A stretch of DNA of 64,000 nucleotides from Steroidobacteraceae bacterium (lineage in GTDB: Bacteria; Pseudomonadota; Gammaproteobacteria; Steroidobacterales; Steroidobacteraceae), in contig JAWLAG010000001.1 in assembly GCA_041395505.1 (NCBI GenBank), positions 2,294,001 to 2,358,000 of the forward strand. Reading direction: 5' to 3'. Position numbers and translations under genes: made by a program. The notes below the pieces were generated by a model. The model saw only the letters and a list, made by a program, of their open reading frames with translations. It was not told the origin of the DNA and did not search any database. Positions within the stretch are counted from its first letter, which is position 1. Each line of letters begins with the position of its first letter. This document shows, piece by piece, positions 1-7,983 of this stretch.

Positions 1-1040
1 TGGCCGCCATCTTTGTGTATGTCGAATTCTGCCTGTCGCGGTTTCCCTGGACTCGCGCAGCCGGTCTTCGCCTGGGTGCGGCGGCGATCAGCGCCTTGCG
101 CACGGTTGGCGATGCCATCTTTGCCTACGTGCCGAATATTTTCGTGATCGCGCTGATCGTCGTCGTCGTGCGCTATCTCCTCAAGATTGTCCGCGCCGCA
201 TTCATCCGTGTCGCAACCGGGCGTATTCGCTTCGCCAGTTTCTATCCTGAGTGGGCGCAACCGACCTATTCCATCGTCCGGTTCGCACTGCTCGCAATCG
301 GTGCAGTCATGATCTTCCCTTACCTGCCTGGCGCCGGATCGGAAGGCTTCCGTTCGGTGTCCGTCTTTGTCGGTGTCCTGCTCTCGCTCGGCGCTGCATC
401 CGCTGTCGCCAATGTCATTGCGGGACTGGTGGTGACCTACATGCGCCCGTTCCAGGTGGGTGACCGGGTGAAAATTGCCGACACCATCGGTGACGTCGTT
501 GCAAAGGACTTGTTCGTCGTTCGCGTGCGAACGATCAAGAATGTCGAGATCACGGTGCCGAATGCGCTCGTGCTCGCCAACCACATCGTCAACTTCTCCG
601 CAACGGCCGCGGCGGAAGGATTGATCCTGCACACGACCGTCACCATCGGTTACGACGTCGACTGGCGCAAGGTGCATGCGGCACTGCTCGACGCGGCCCG
701 CCGCGTCGAATCACTGCTCGATGACCCTGCCCCGTACGTGCTTCAAACTGCTCTGAACGATTTCTATGTCAGCTACGAGCTGAACGCCTATACGCGTGAG
801 CCAGCACGAATGGCGCAGATCTACTCGGAGCTTCACGCCCATATCCAGGACTGCTGTAACGAGGCGGGCATCGAAATCATGTCGCCGCATTACTCTGCCA
901 TACGCGATGGCAATGCCAGCGCCATACCAACCCAATACCTGCCGCAGAATTATGCTGCGCCAGCGTTTCAGTTCTTCGCGGCGCCGTCGGCGTCCGCAAC
1001 TGGCACGAGATCGACCAGTTCCGCGCCCTCGGGCACCTGA
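1..1040 (+). CDS. MscS-family mechanosensitive ion channel (5' partial)
   Basis: Small-conductance mechanosensitive channel protein of the inner membrane. The frame is open to the window edge (a GTG lies at 15, but in-frame codons continue upstream), so the true start is missing. Counting from that GTG, hydrophobic segments lie at about residues 36-58, 84-104 and 113-140. The last one is Gly/Ala-rich like the MscS pore helix and is followed by RPFQVGDRVKI, the start of the conserved beta domain, then by an alpha/beta domain. The last ~50 residues are low-complexity (Ala/Ser/Thr) and are encoded antisense to the end of mccA; the two convergent genes overlap by 73 nt. Family assignment is firm; the ion and trigger are inferred from the family. 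Confidence 0.9.
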   Translation, partial: AAIFVYVEFCLSRFPWTRAAGLRLGAAAISALRTVGDAIFAYVPNIFVIALIVVVVRYLLKIVRAAFIRVATGRIRFASFYPEWAQPTYSIVRFALLAIGAVMIFPYLPGAGSEGFRSVSVFVGVLLSLGAASAVANVIAGLVVTYMRPFQVGDRVKIADTIGDVVAKDLFVVRVRTIKNVEITVPNALVLANHIVNFSATAAAEGLILHTTVTIGYDVDWRKVHAALLDAARRVESLLDDPAPYVLQTALNDFYVSYELNAYTREPARMAQIYSELHAHIQDCCNEAGIEIMSPHYSAIRDGNASAIPTQYLPQNYAAPAFQFFAAPSASATGTRSTSSAPSGT

Positions 1041-2977
1041 TCGCCAACCTTCGCACGAATCGCCTGGATGCGCCCTGCATGAGGTGCCGCTACCGTGTGC
1101 TCCATTTTCATCGCTTCGATCACCATCAGCGATGCCCCTTTGGCGACCTGCTGATTCGCTGCGACATTGATGCGAATCACGCGACCCGGCATCGGTGCGC
1201 GCAGATCGCCATCGCCCTGCCGCAGGCTGCTGTCATGCTGCAGTCGAGCGATGCGCTCAATTCGCCACTCATCACCGTCATCGGTCAACAGGTGGCACTC
1301 CTTGGCGCTCATTATGACGGTTGCAACGCTCATGCTACCGTCGATCTCTGCTCGCAAGCGCCGATCCTGGTAGTTGAACCAGGCCAGGTTGAAAATTTTG
1401 TCGGCCAGAACGACCTGCATGGGTGGCGCGGCGCCGATGACATTGGCGCGGATATCCTCGCCGCCGTGGCGGAGGCCGATGCTTTGCACCGTATCCGCAT
1501 TGAGTCGCCAGCTGCCGCTCGACCACCACGGACTCGAGTGCGCGGCGTTCCGCGAGTCCCGCTCCAACGCCGCGCAGGCAAGTGCTGCGAGCGCGAGAAT
1601 CCGACCCGGCACCGCTGCAGCAGTGGATCGGGCGACAGCGCTGTCTGCATCGATCAAAGTCGTGCTTAATCGCGCGGCGATGAAGCGTTCGTCCCCGAGC
1701 AATCCGCGCAGGAACGCGACGTTGTTGGCGATTCCGCTGATCTGGGTACGCTCGAGCGCCTGCAGCAGCGCTCGCCGGGCACTGTCCCGATCGGCACCGT
1801 GGGCGACGACCTTGGCCAGCATGCTGTCATACCATGGGGTCACGATATCGCCTTCACGAAACCCCGCATCGACGCGCAGAGTCGCCGATCGCTCCGGCCA
1901 TCGCACATGCGCCAGCTGTCCGCTGGCGGGCAGGAAGCCGCGCGCTGGATCCTCTGCATAGATTCGCGCTTCAATGGCGTGACCATCCTGGCGTATCCCT
2001 CCCTGGTCGAGCGGCAGCGACTCGCCCGCGGCAACCCGCAGTTGCCACTCGACGAGATCGAGGCCGGTGATCATTTCCGTGACTGGATGCTCGACCTGCA
2101 GACGTGTATTCATCTCCATGAAATAGAACTCGCCGCCCTCGCCCAGCAGAAATTCGACTGTACCGGCGCCGACGTAGCCAACCGCCTCGGCCGCCTTGAC
2201 CGCCGCTGCGCCGAGTGCCGCGCGCAAGCTGCTGTGGAGTCCCGGTGCCGGCGCCTCTTCGATTACCTTCTGGTGGCGGCGTTGCATGGAGCAATCGCGC
2301 TCGAACAGATGCAGGCAGTGCCCGTGCTGGTCAGCGAACACCTGTACCTCGACATGGCGCGGATTCTCGATCAGCTTCTCGATGAGTACCTCATCGCTTC
2401 CGAAGCTGCTTTTCGCTTCGCGCCGACAGGCCGCCAACGCGTCCGCGAATTCCGCCGCAGCGCGGACCGCGCGCATGCCCTTGCCGCCGCCCCCGGCGCT
2501 TGCCTTGATAAGCAATGGATAACCGATACGCGCTGCATTTTCGGCAAGCACGGCGTCGTCCTGGTCCGCACCGTGGTAACCGGGGGTAACAGGTACGCCG
2601 GCTTGCGCCATCAGCGATTTTGCCGCGGCTTTCGAGCCCATCGCCCGGATTGCAGCCACCGGCGGTCCGATGAACCGAATACCGGTATCGGCGCAGGCAG
2701 CCGCGAAATCCGCGTTCTCGGACAGGAAGCCGTAGCCGGGATGCACGGCCTCGGCACCGGTAGCGGTGCTGGCACGAAGAATGCGCCCGATGTCGAGGTA
2801 ACTGCGACGCGCCTCGGCTGGGCCAATACAGACGGCCTCGTCACAGGTCTCGACGTGCAGCGCATTGCGATCCGCTTCGGAGTAGACCGCGACCGTACGT
2901 ATGCCGAGGCGCCTCGCAGTACGCGCGATGCGACAGGCGATTTCGCCGCGATTCGCAATGAGTATCTTGTCAAACAC
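968..2977 (-). CDS. mccA: Methylcrotonyl-CoA carboxylase biotin-carrying alpha subunit
   Basis: Biotin carboxylase plus biotin carrier subunit (669 aa) that carboxylates biotin with ATP and bicarbonate for conversion of 3-methylcrotonyl-CoA to 3-methylglutaconyl-CoA in leucine breakdown. The N-terminal carboxylase domain begins FDKILIANRGEIA, the ATP-grasp glycine loop GGGGKGM is at about 162-168, and the C-terminal biotinyl motif EAMKMEH has its lysine near 624. I chose GTG at 2977 because GGAGA sits just upstream and homologues begin there; an in-frame ATG at 3112 lies inside mccB and adds unrelated residues. It begins 20 nt after mccB, so the two are an operon. Sequence alone could also fit acetyl- or propionyl-CoA carboxylase alpha subunits, but the MccB and Ivd neighbours make MCC far more likely. 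Confidence 0.93.
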   Translation of the reverse strand: MFDKILIANRGEIACRIARTARRLGIRTVAVYSEADRNALHVETCDEAVCIGPAEARRSYLDIGRILRASTATGAEAVHPGYGFLSENADFAAACADTGIRFIGPPVAAIRAMGSKAAAKSLMAQAGVPVTPGYHGADQDDAVLAENAARIGYPLLIKASAGGGGKGMRAVRAAAEFADALAACRREAKSSFGSDEVLIEKLIENPRHVEVQVFADQHGHCLHLFERDCSMQRRHQKVIEEAPAPGLHSSLRAALGAAAVKAAEAVGYVGAGTVEFLLGEGGEFYFMEMNTRLQVEHPVTEMITGLDLVEWQLRVAAGESLPLDQGGIRQDGHAIEARIYAEDPARGFLPASGQLAHVRWPERSATLRVDAGFREGDIVTPWYDSMLAKVVAHGADRDSARRALLQALERTQISGIANNVAFLRGLLGDERFIAARLSTTLIDADSAVARSTAAAVPGRILALAALACAALERDSRNAAHSSPWWSSGSWRLNADTVQSIGLRHGGEDIRANVIGAAPPMQVVLADKIFNLAWFNYQDRRLRAEIDGSMSVATVIMSAKECHLLTDDGDEWRIERIARLQHDSSLRQGDGDLRAPMPGRVIRINVAANQQVAKGASLMVIEAMKMEHTVAAPHAGRIQAIRAKVGDQVPEGAELVDLVPVADADGAAKN

Positions 2978-2997
2978 GTCTACTCTCCACGCCCGGG

Positions 2998-4605
2998 CTA
3001 CATTCGAAACACGCCGAAGCGCGTCGTACCGGAACCACTTTGGGCCGCAAGCTGCAGCGCCAAGGCAAGACACTGCCGGGTATCGAGCGGATCGATCACG
3101 CCATCGTCCCAAAGACGCGCCGATGCATAGTACGGATGGCCCTGCCGCTCATATTGCTCACGTATGGGCGCCATGAAAGCGCCCTCTGCTGCGTCGCTCC
3201 ATTTCTCGCCGCGAGCCTCGAGTGCGTCCCGCCGGATGGTCGCGAGCACCGTTGCTGCCTGCTCGCCACCCATGACACTGATACGGGCATTGGGCCACAT
3301 CCACAGGAAGCGAGGCTCATAGGCGCGACCACACATGCCGTAGTTGCCAGCCCCGAAGCTGCCACCGATCACGACCGTGAACTTCGGCACGCCGGCGCAG
3401 GCCACTGCCGTCACCAGTTTGGCGCCGTGACGGGCAATGCCTTCGTTTTCGTACTTGCGCCCCACCATGAATCCCGTGATGTTCTGCAGAAACAGCAACG
3501 GCACCTGGCGCTGGCAACACAGTTCAATGAAGTGCGCGCCTTTCTGCGCCGATTCGGAGAAGAGGATCCCATTGTTGGCGATGATGCCGACGGGAAAGCC
3601 GTGTAGATGAGCAAATCCCGTTACCAGCGTCGTTCCGAAGCGCGCCTTGAATTCGTCGAATTCGCTGTCATCGACCAACCTCGCGATGATCTCGCGCACA
3701 TCATACGGATGGCGGGTGTCGTTCGGCACGATGCCATAGAGGTCCCCGGCCGGGTAGCGCGGCGGTCGTGGCTCGCGCGGCGCCCGCCACTGTGCGCGTG
3801 GTCCCGGCACCTGACCCACGATACTTCGCGCCAACGACAACGCATGAGCGTCGTTTTCGGCAAGATGATCGGCTACACCCGATAGCCGCGTATGCACGTC
3901 GCCACCGCCAAGGTCCTCGGCGGTAACCACCTCTCCGGTGGCTGCCTTCACCAGTGGTGGACCACCGAGAAAGATCGTCCCCTGCCCACGCACGATGATG
4001 GATTCGTCGCTCATCGCCGGAACATAGGCGCCTCCCGCCGTGCAACTGCCCATGACCACTGCAATCTGCGCGATACCCTGCGCGGACAAGGTTGCCTGAT
4101 TGAAGAAAATACGGCCGAAATGCTCCCGGTCCGGAAACACTTCGTCCTGACTCGGCAGATGCGCACCGCCCGAGTCAACCAGGTAGATGCACGGCAGGCG
4201 ATTCTCACGCGCGATCTGTTGCGCGCGCAGATGCTTTTTCACGGTCAATGGATAATACGTTCCGCCCTTCACCGTTGCGTCATTGCAGACGACCATGCAG
4301 AGCCGGCCGCTGACGCTGCCGATTCCGGTGATCAGGCCGGCGCCGGGAGATTCATCGTCGTACATGCCATAGGCAGCAAGCTGAGAAAGCTCGAGAAAGC
4401 CGGAACCGGGATCCAGGAGCGATTCGACGCGATCGCGCGGCAGCATCTTGCCTCGAGCGACATGGCGTTCGCGCGCGCTTGCGCTGCCACCCAGGCGCAG
4501 CATCGAGACCTTGGCGCGCAGATCATCGACCAGCGCCCGCATGGCCTGTCGATTTTCAGCGAAGTCCACAGCGCTCGTATCCAGGCGGGAGTGCAGAGAT
4601 GACAT
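2998..4605 (-). CDS. mccB: Methylcrotonyl-CoA carboxylase carboxyltransferase beta subunit
   Basis: Carboxyltransferase subunit (535 aa), which moves the carboxyl group from biotin to 3-methylcrotonyl-CoA. It carries the crotonase-like carboxyltransferase fold with the MCC-type stretch VKGGTYYPLTVKKHLRAQ at about 116-133, LVDSGGAHLP and the second-half motifs GFMVGRKYENEG and VIGGSFGAGNYGMCGRAY. Length and motif order match the MccB/LiuB family. ATG at 4605 has GGAG about 10 nt upstream. It is the first gene of mccB-mccA and is transcribed divergently from ivd across an 80-bp region holding a GntR-type operator candidate. The usual liuC hydratase gene between mccB and mccA is absent. Confidence 0.95.
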   Translation of the reverse strand: MSSLHSRLDTSAVDFAENRQAMRALVDDLRAKVSMLRLGGSASARERHVARGKMLPRDRVESLLDPGSGFLELSQLAAYGMYDDESPGAGLITGIGSVSGRLCMVVCNDATVKGGTYYPLTVKKHLRAQQIARENRLPCIYLVDSGGAHLPSQDEVFPDREHFGRIFFNQATLSAQGIAQIAVVMGSCTAGGAYVPAMSDESIIVRGQGTIFLGGPPLVKAATGEVVTAEDLGGGDVHTRLSGVADHLAENDAHALSLARSIVGQVPGPRAQWRAPREPRPPRYPAGDLYGIVPNDTRHPYDVREIIARLVDDSEFDEFKARFGTTLVTGFAHLHGFPVGIIANNGILFSESAQKGAHFIELCCQRQVPLLFLQNITGFMVGRKYENEGIARHGAKLVTAVACAGVPKFTVVIGGSFGAGNYGMCGRAYEPRFLWMWPNARISVMGGEQAATVLATIRRDALEARGEKWSDAAEGAFMAPIREQYERQGHPYYASARLWDDGVIDPLDTRQCLALALQLAAQSGSGTTRFGVFRM

Positions 4606-4643
4606 AACCTTGGCTCCAGAGACGACTTGCGGCCGGCCACTAA

Positions 4644-4680
4644 TTGTCCGACAATAGCACTATCCGACTTTACCGGACAA
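4644..4680. promoter_or_regulatory. Candidate FadR/GntR-family operator in the mccB-ivd divergent promoter
   Basis: TTGTCCGACAA (4644-4654) fits exactly the half-palindromic consensus TNGTNNNACNA known for FadR-subfamily GntR regulators. A second related copy, TTACCGGACAA, is at 4670-4680, and its CGGACAA forms an inverted repeat with TTGTCCG of the first. The sites lie between the divergent mccB and ivd starts, and a FadR-type regulator gene follows ivd, so local autoregulatory control of leucine catabolism is inferred. The first site also contains an in-frame TTG for ivd, which argues for the later ATG as the real start. Confidence 0.6.
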
Positions 4681-4685
4681 GCGCC

Positions 4686-5852
4686 ATGTCAGCCCTGGAC
4701 ACCTGTGATTTTGATTTCCTGCTGGGCGACACCCTGGACGAGGTGCGCCACCAGGTACGGCGTTTCGCGCGGGATGCGATCGAGCCGGCCGCCGCGGAGA
4801 TCGACCGCAGCAACGAGTTTCCGCGACAACTATGGCCGCAGCTCGGCGCCCAGGGCCTGCTCGGCCTGACCGTTCCCGAGCGATGGGGCGGCGCGGACCT
4901 TGGCTACCTGGCGCACATCGTCGCCATGGAAGAAATCTCGCGCGCCTCGGGTTCGGTTGGACTCTCCTATGGCGCGCACTCCAACCTGTGCGTGAACCAG
5001 CTGCGCCTCAACGGCAGCGATGCCCAGCGCGATCGTTATCTGCCGCGCCTGGTAAGCGGCGAACACGTCGGAGCGCTCGCAATGTCTGAGCCTGGCGCGG
5101 GTTCCGACGTGGTCTCGATGCAGTTGCGTGCCGAGAGGCGCGGTGATCACTACCTGCTGAACGGTCGCAAGATGTGGATCACCAACGGTCCGGATGCCGA
5201 CATCGTTGTCGTGTACGCAAAAACCCGGCCGGAGGCTGGCACAAAGGGCATCAGCGCATTCATCGTCGAACGCGGGTTTGCCGGCTTCAGGGCGGCTCAA
5301 AAACTCGACAAGCTCGGCATGCGCGGCTCCAGCACGTCCGAGCTGGTGTTCGATGACTGCCGGGTGCCAGCGGAGAATCTGCTCGGCGAGCCCGACGGCG
5401 GCGTACGCGTACTCATGTCGGGGCTCGACTACGAGCGCGCCGTGCTTGCAGGCGGACCGCTAGGACTCATGGCTGCGGCGCTCGACCTCGTGCTGCCCTA
5501 CGTACAGCAGCGCAAGCAATTCGGTCGACCCATCGGCAGCTTCCAGCTGATGCAGGCAAAAGTCGCCGATATGTATGCGGCACTCAATGCCGCGCGTGCC
5601 TATGTGTATGCAGTCGGACGTGCCTGCGATGCCGGGCACAGCTCGCGCCGCGATGCGGCGGCCGCCATCTTGTTCGCCTCCGAGCAGGCGACCCGATGCG
5701 CGCTCGAGGCCATCCAGGCGCTTGGCGGCAATGGCTATATCAACGACTACCCGGCCGGCCGGCTACTGCGCGATGCAAAGCTCTATGAGATTGGCGCCGG
5801 CACCCAGGAAATCCGGCGCATGTTGATCGGCCGCGAGCTGCTGGCTACCTGA
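4686..5852 (+). CDS. ivd: Isovaleryl-CoA dehydrogenase
   Basis: FAD-dependent acyl-CoA dehydrogenase (388 aa) that oxidises isovaleryl-CoA to 3-methylcrotonyl-CoA and passes electrons to ETF. Seen: acyl-CoA dehydrogenase signatures ALAMSEPGAGSDVVSM and KMWITNG, and the C-terminal QALGGNGYINDYP. The catalytic glutamate is in YERAVLAGGPLGLM (about residue 250), the position special to isovaleryl-CoA dehydrogenases rather than the C-terminal position used by short/medium-chain enzymes. I prefer ATG at 4686; a TTG at 4644 is in frame but falls inside the candidate operator. GntR-family gene starts 2 nt after the stop. Together with mccAB the pathway is clear. Confidence 0.94.
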   Translation: MSALDTCDFDFLLGDTLDEVRHQVRRFARDAIEPAAAEIDRSNEFPRQLWPQLGAQGLLGLTVPERWGGADLGYLAHIVAMEEISRASGSVGLSYGAHSNLCVNQLRLNGSDAQRDRYLPRLVSGEHVGALAMSEPGAGSDVVSMQLRAERRGDHYLLNGRKMWITNGPDADIVVVYAKTRPEAGTKGISAFIVERGFAGFRAAQKLDKLGMRGSSTSELVFDDCRVPAENLLGEPDGGVRVLMSGLDYERAVLAGGPLGLMAAALDLVLPYVQQRKQFGRPIGSFQLMQAKVADMYAALNAARAYVYAVGRACDAGHSSRRDAAAAILFASEQATRCALEAIQALGGNGYINDYPAGRLLRDAKLYEIGAGTQEIRRMLIGRELLAT

Positions 5853-5854
5853 GC

Positions 5855-6598
5855 ATGGCGATCGCATTCGAGCAATTGCGAATCGAGCCTGCCTATCGGC
5901 AGGTCGCGACCGCTCTGCTCGAGCGCATCACCGACCGTAGCCTGAAGACAGGCGACCGCCTGCCGTCCGAGAACGAACTGGCTCGGCAATTTGGCGTCAA
6001 CCGATCGACCGTACGCGAGGCACTACGCGAATTGCAGTCGAGCGGTGTACTTGGCCGCGAGCGCGGTTCGAAACTGATGACTGTCACGCGGCCCGCGCCG
6101 AGGAAAGTCGGCGAGGACGTGAGCCGTGCCCTGCACCTTCACGATGCGAGTGCCTTCGATGTCTGGGAAGGTCTCACCATCGTCGAACCCGCCATCGCAG
6201 AACGAGCCGCCGAACGACGCAGCGAAGCGGATTTGCTGCGGCTGCAGGCAGCCGCTGCAGAATTTCGCGGCAGCAACCGCGCGGCGGGCGCCGCCGCGGA
6301 ACGTGTGAGCGAGTACTTCCGGGCGTTGGCGAGCGCGGCTGCCAACCCGGTGCTGGAGCTGGCACAGGAGCCGCTGGTTAGGCTATTGCAGCCATCGCTC
6401 GCCATCATGATCAACAAGGTCAGCCAGGCGCGCGAACGCATCGCAGCCGCACAGGAGAGAATTGCGACGGCTGTTGAGGCACGCAACTCCGATCAGGCAC
6501 GCGAATGGATGGCGAAACACATCCGCGACTTCCGGCGCGGCTACGAACTTGCGGGTATCGACCTCGAGCGGCCTGTCGCCATCGCCACGCGCCGCTGA
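5855..6598 (+). CDS. FadR-subfamily GntR transcriptional regulator
   Basis: DNA-binding regulator (247 aa) with an N-terminal winged helix-turn-helix (about residues 14-75, containing LPSENELARQFGVNRSTVRE) and an all-alpha FCD ligand-binding domain over the rest. FCD proteins usually bind small carboxylates, often with a metal. The ATG is 2 nt after the ivd stop, so it is probably translationally coupled and co-transcribed with ivd. The likely targets are the mccB/ivd divergent promoter and its own transcript, because a TNGTNNNACNA site lies there; the inducer could be a leucine-pathway acyl-CoA or acid, which is inference. Most characterised leucine/isovalerate clusters use a MerR-type LiuR instead. 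It ends 12 nt from the convergent SDR gene. Confidence 0.88.
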   Translation: MAIAFEQLRIEPAYRQVATALLERITDRSLKTGDRLPSENELARQFGVNRSTVREALRELQSSGVLGRERGSKLMTVTRPAPRKVGEDVSRALHLHDASAFDVWEGLTIVEPAIAERAAERRSEADLLRLQAAAAEFRGSNRAAGAAAERVSEYFRALASAAANPVLELAQEPLVRLLQPSLAIMINKVSQARERIAAAQERIATAVEARNSDQAREWMAKHIRDFRRGYELAGIDLERPVAIATRR

Positions 6599-6610
6599 GC
6601 CGTAGCTGCC

Positions 6611-7408
6611 CTAGCTGCCACCGGCCGCGCGCCGCATGCTGGCATTGATCTCCCAGGGAAGCGGGTTGCGCCGCAAAGTAAGTCCGCCATTGATCTGCAA
6701 GGTCTGACCGGTCATGAAACACTCATCACCGGCAAGCCACAGCGCGGCATCCGCAACATCCTTTGTCGTGCCGATCCTGCCGAGCGGGTACTCATTCAGA
6801 AACGCCTGCTCGAGACCAGGCATGCGCACTTCGTTCTCGGTCATCGGAGTCGCGGTCAGGCCCGGCGCAATGCTGTTGACGCGAATGCCCTTGCCCCCGA
6901 ATTCGTTGGCAAAGCAGCGCACCAGGGCTTCACCTGCTGACTTGGTCGCAATATAGGCCGCGTGATTGAAAAGAAGCGCGTGCACCGAGGCCGATGAGAC
7001 CATGATGATCGATCCGCCCTTGCTTCGCGCCATTTGTGCCGAAGCCGCCTGCAGGAAGAAAAATGGGCCCTTGAATTGCAGTGCGGAAAGACGGTCCATT
7101 TCATCTTCGTTGGTATCGAGGAGCTTGCGCAGCAGTCCCCAGCCCGTGCAATTGACAGCGATATCGACCTTGCCGAAGCGTGCCGCGGCCTCATCGAACA
7201 AGGCTTCGACCTGGGGCTTCCGGGTAATATCGCACTCGAATGGCACAGCACCTATCTGGCCAGCGATGGACTCGAGCTCTTGCGCCTTGCGACCGGACAC
7301 CACCACTTTGGCGCCCTCCGCAGCGAATCGCCTCGCCATCACCTGGCCCATGTTGTCGCGACTGGCCGCACCCAGAACCACAGCGCACTTGCCTTGTAGA
7401 CGTGACAT
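6611..7408 (-). CDS. SDR-family NAD(P)-dependent oxidoreductase
   Basis: Classical short-chain dehydrogenase/reductase of 265 aa. The Rossmann nucleotide-binding segment is at the N-terminus (VVLGAASRDNMG, a variant of TGxxxGxG). The catalytic serine is in MVSSAS and the Tyr-x3-Lys pair in YIATK; NSIAPG and the C-terminal MTGQTLQINGG are typical of the FabG/2-hydroxy dehydrogenase groups. It is the last gene of a minus-strand set with a VOC protein, an acyl-CoA ligase and an ABM-domain protein (26 nt after the VOC gene). Substrate unknown; a 3-hydroxyacyl or cyclic alcohol step would suit the neighbouring ligase but that is a guess. Confidence 0.88.
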   Translation of the reverse strand: MSRLQGKCAVVLGAASRDNMGQVMARRFAAEGAKVVVSGRKAQELESIAGQIGAVPFECDITRKPQVEALFDEAAARFGKVDIAVNCTGWGLLRKLLDTNEDEMDRLSALQFKGPFFFLQAASAQMARSKGGSIIMVSSASVHALLFNHAAYIATKSAGEALVRCFANEFGGKGIRVNSIAPGLTATPMTENEVRMPGLEQAFLNEYPLGRIGTTKDVADAALWLAGDECFMTGQTLQINGGLTLRRNPLPWEINASMRRAAGGS

Positions 7409-7434
7409 CGATCCATCCCCTTCGCGTTGAGTCC

Positions 7435-7983
7435 CTACCCCAACCGCCGCAGCGGCTGCTCGCCGTTCCAGTTCTCGGCCGCGCGGCGCACGTAGGCGTA
7501 AAAGCGCGTGAGATCCCTGCCCGGTTCATAGATTTCCAGCATGTGCCCAAGCTCCGCACTGGTATCGAGCATTGCAAATTCAACGCCGGTGGCGGTTTCG
7601 GCATGCAACGCCGCCGCAATTCCGCGCGCGCCATAGTCGGCCATGACATCGGCGACGCTTGGGACGAAGACGGCGACGTGATGCAGGCCACTGTCATCGG
7701 GCGCGTACAGATCCCTGAGCGCCGACGGCCCGTCATTATGCTGGCAGATGAGTTCGACCATGAGTTCGCCCGCCTGCCCGTAGGCCGAGCTGTGGTCAAA
7801 AACCGCCGGCAGACCGCGATACTTCGCGTAGCGCAACGGAATATGCGAGAGCAGGAAGAAGGGCCCCCAGCCGTAGCGGCGTGAAAACTCATGCGCCGCA
7901 CTCTCCGGGTCCGCAACGTGATAGGCGAACTGCACGGGTCGCAGAGCCTGCGCCGAGCCAGGTACAGCCTTGTTATCGCTCAC
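7435..7983 (-). CDS. VOC-superfamily (glyoxalase/dioxygenase-like) protein
   Basis: Single-chain vicinal-oxygen-chelate protein, 182 aa, with two beta-alpha-beta-beta-beta halves. Candidate metal ligands are the His in FAYHVADP near the N-terminus, the Glu in ELICQH, the His pair in GLHHVAVF and the Glu in HMLEIYEP. The GTG at 7983 is chosen because it overlaps the ligase stop as GTGA, a common coupling arrangement; a longer frame reaches back to 8055 within the ligase. VOC proteins include lyases, epimerases and extradiol dioxygenases, and I cannot choose among them. Association with a CoA ligase, SDR and ABM protein suggests catabolism of a carboxylic acid or aromatic compound. Confidence 0.78.
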   Translation of the reverse strand: MSDNKAVPGSAQALRPVQFAYHVADPESAAHEFSRRYGWGPFFLLSHIPLRYAKYRGLPAVFDHSSAYGQAGELMVELICQHNDGPSALRDLYAPDDSGLHHVAVFVPSVADVMADYGARGIAAALHAETATGVEFAMLDTSAELGHMLEIYEPGRDLTRFYAYVRRAAENWNGEQPLRRLG

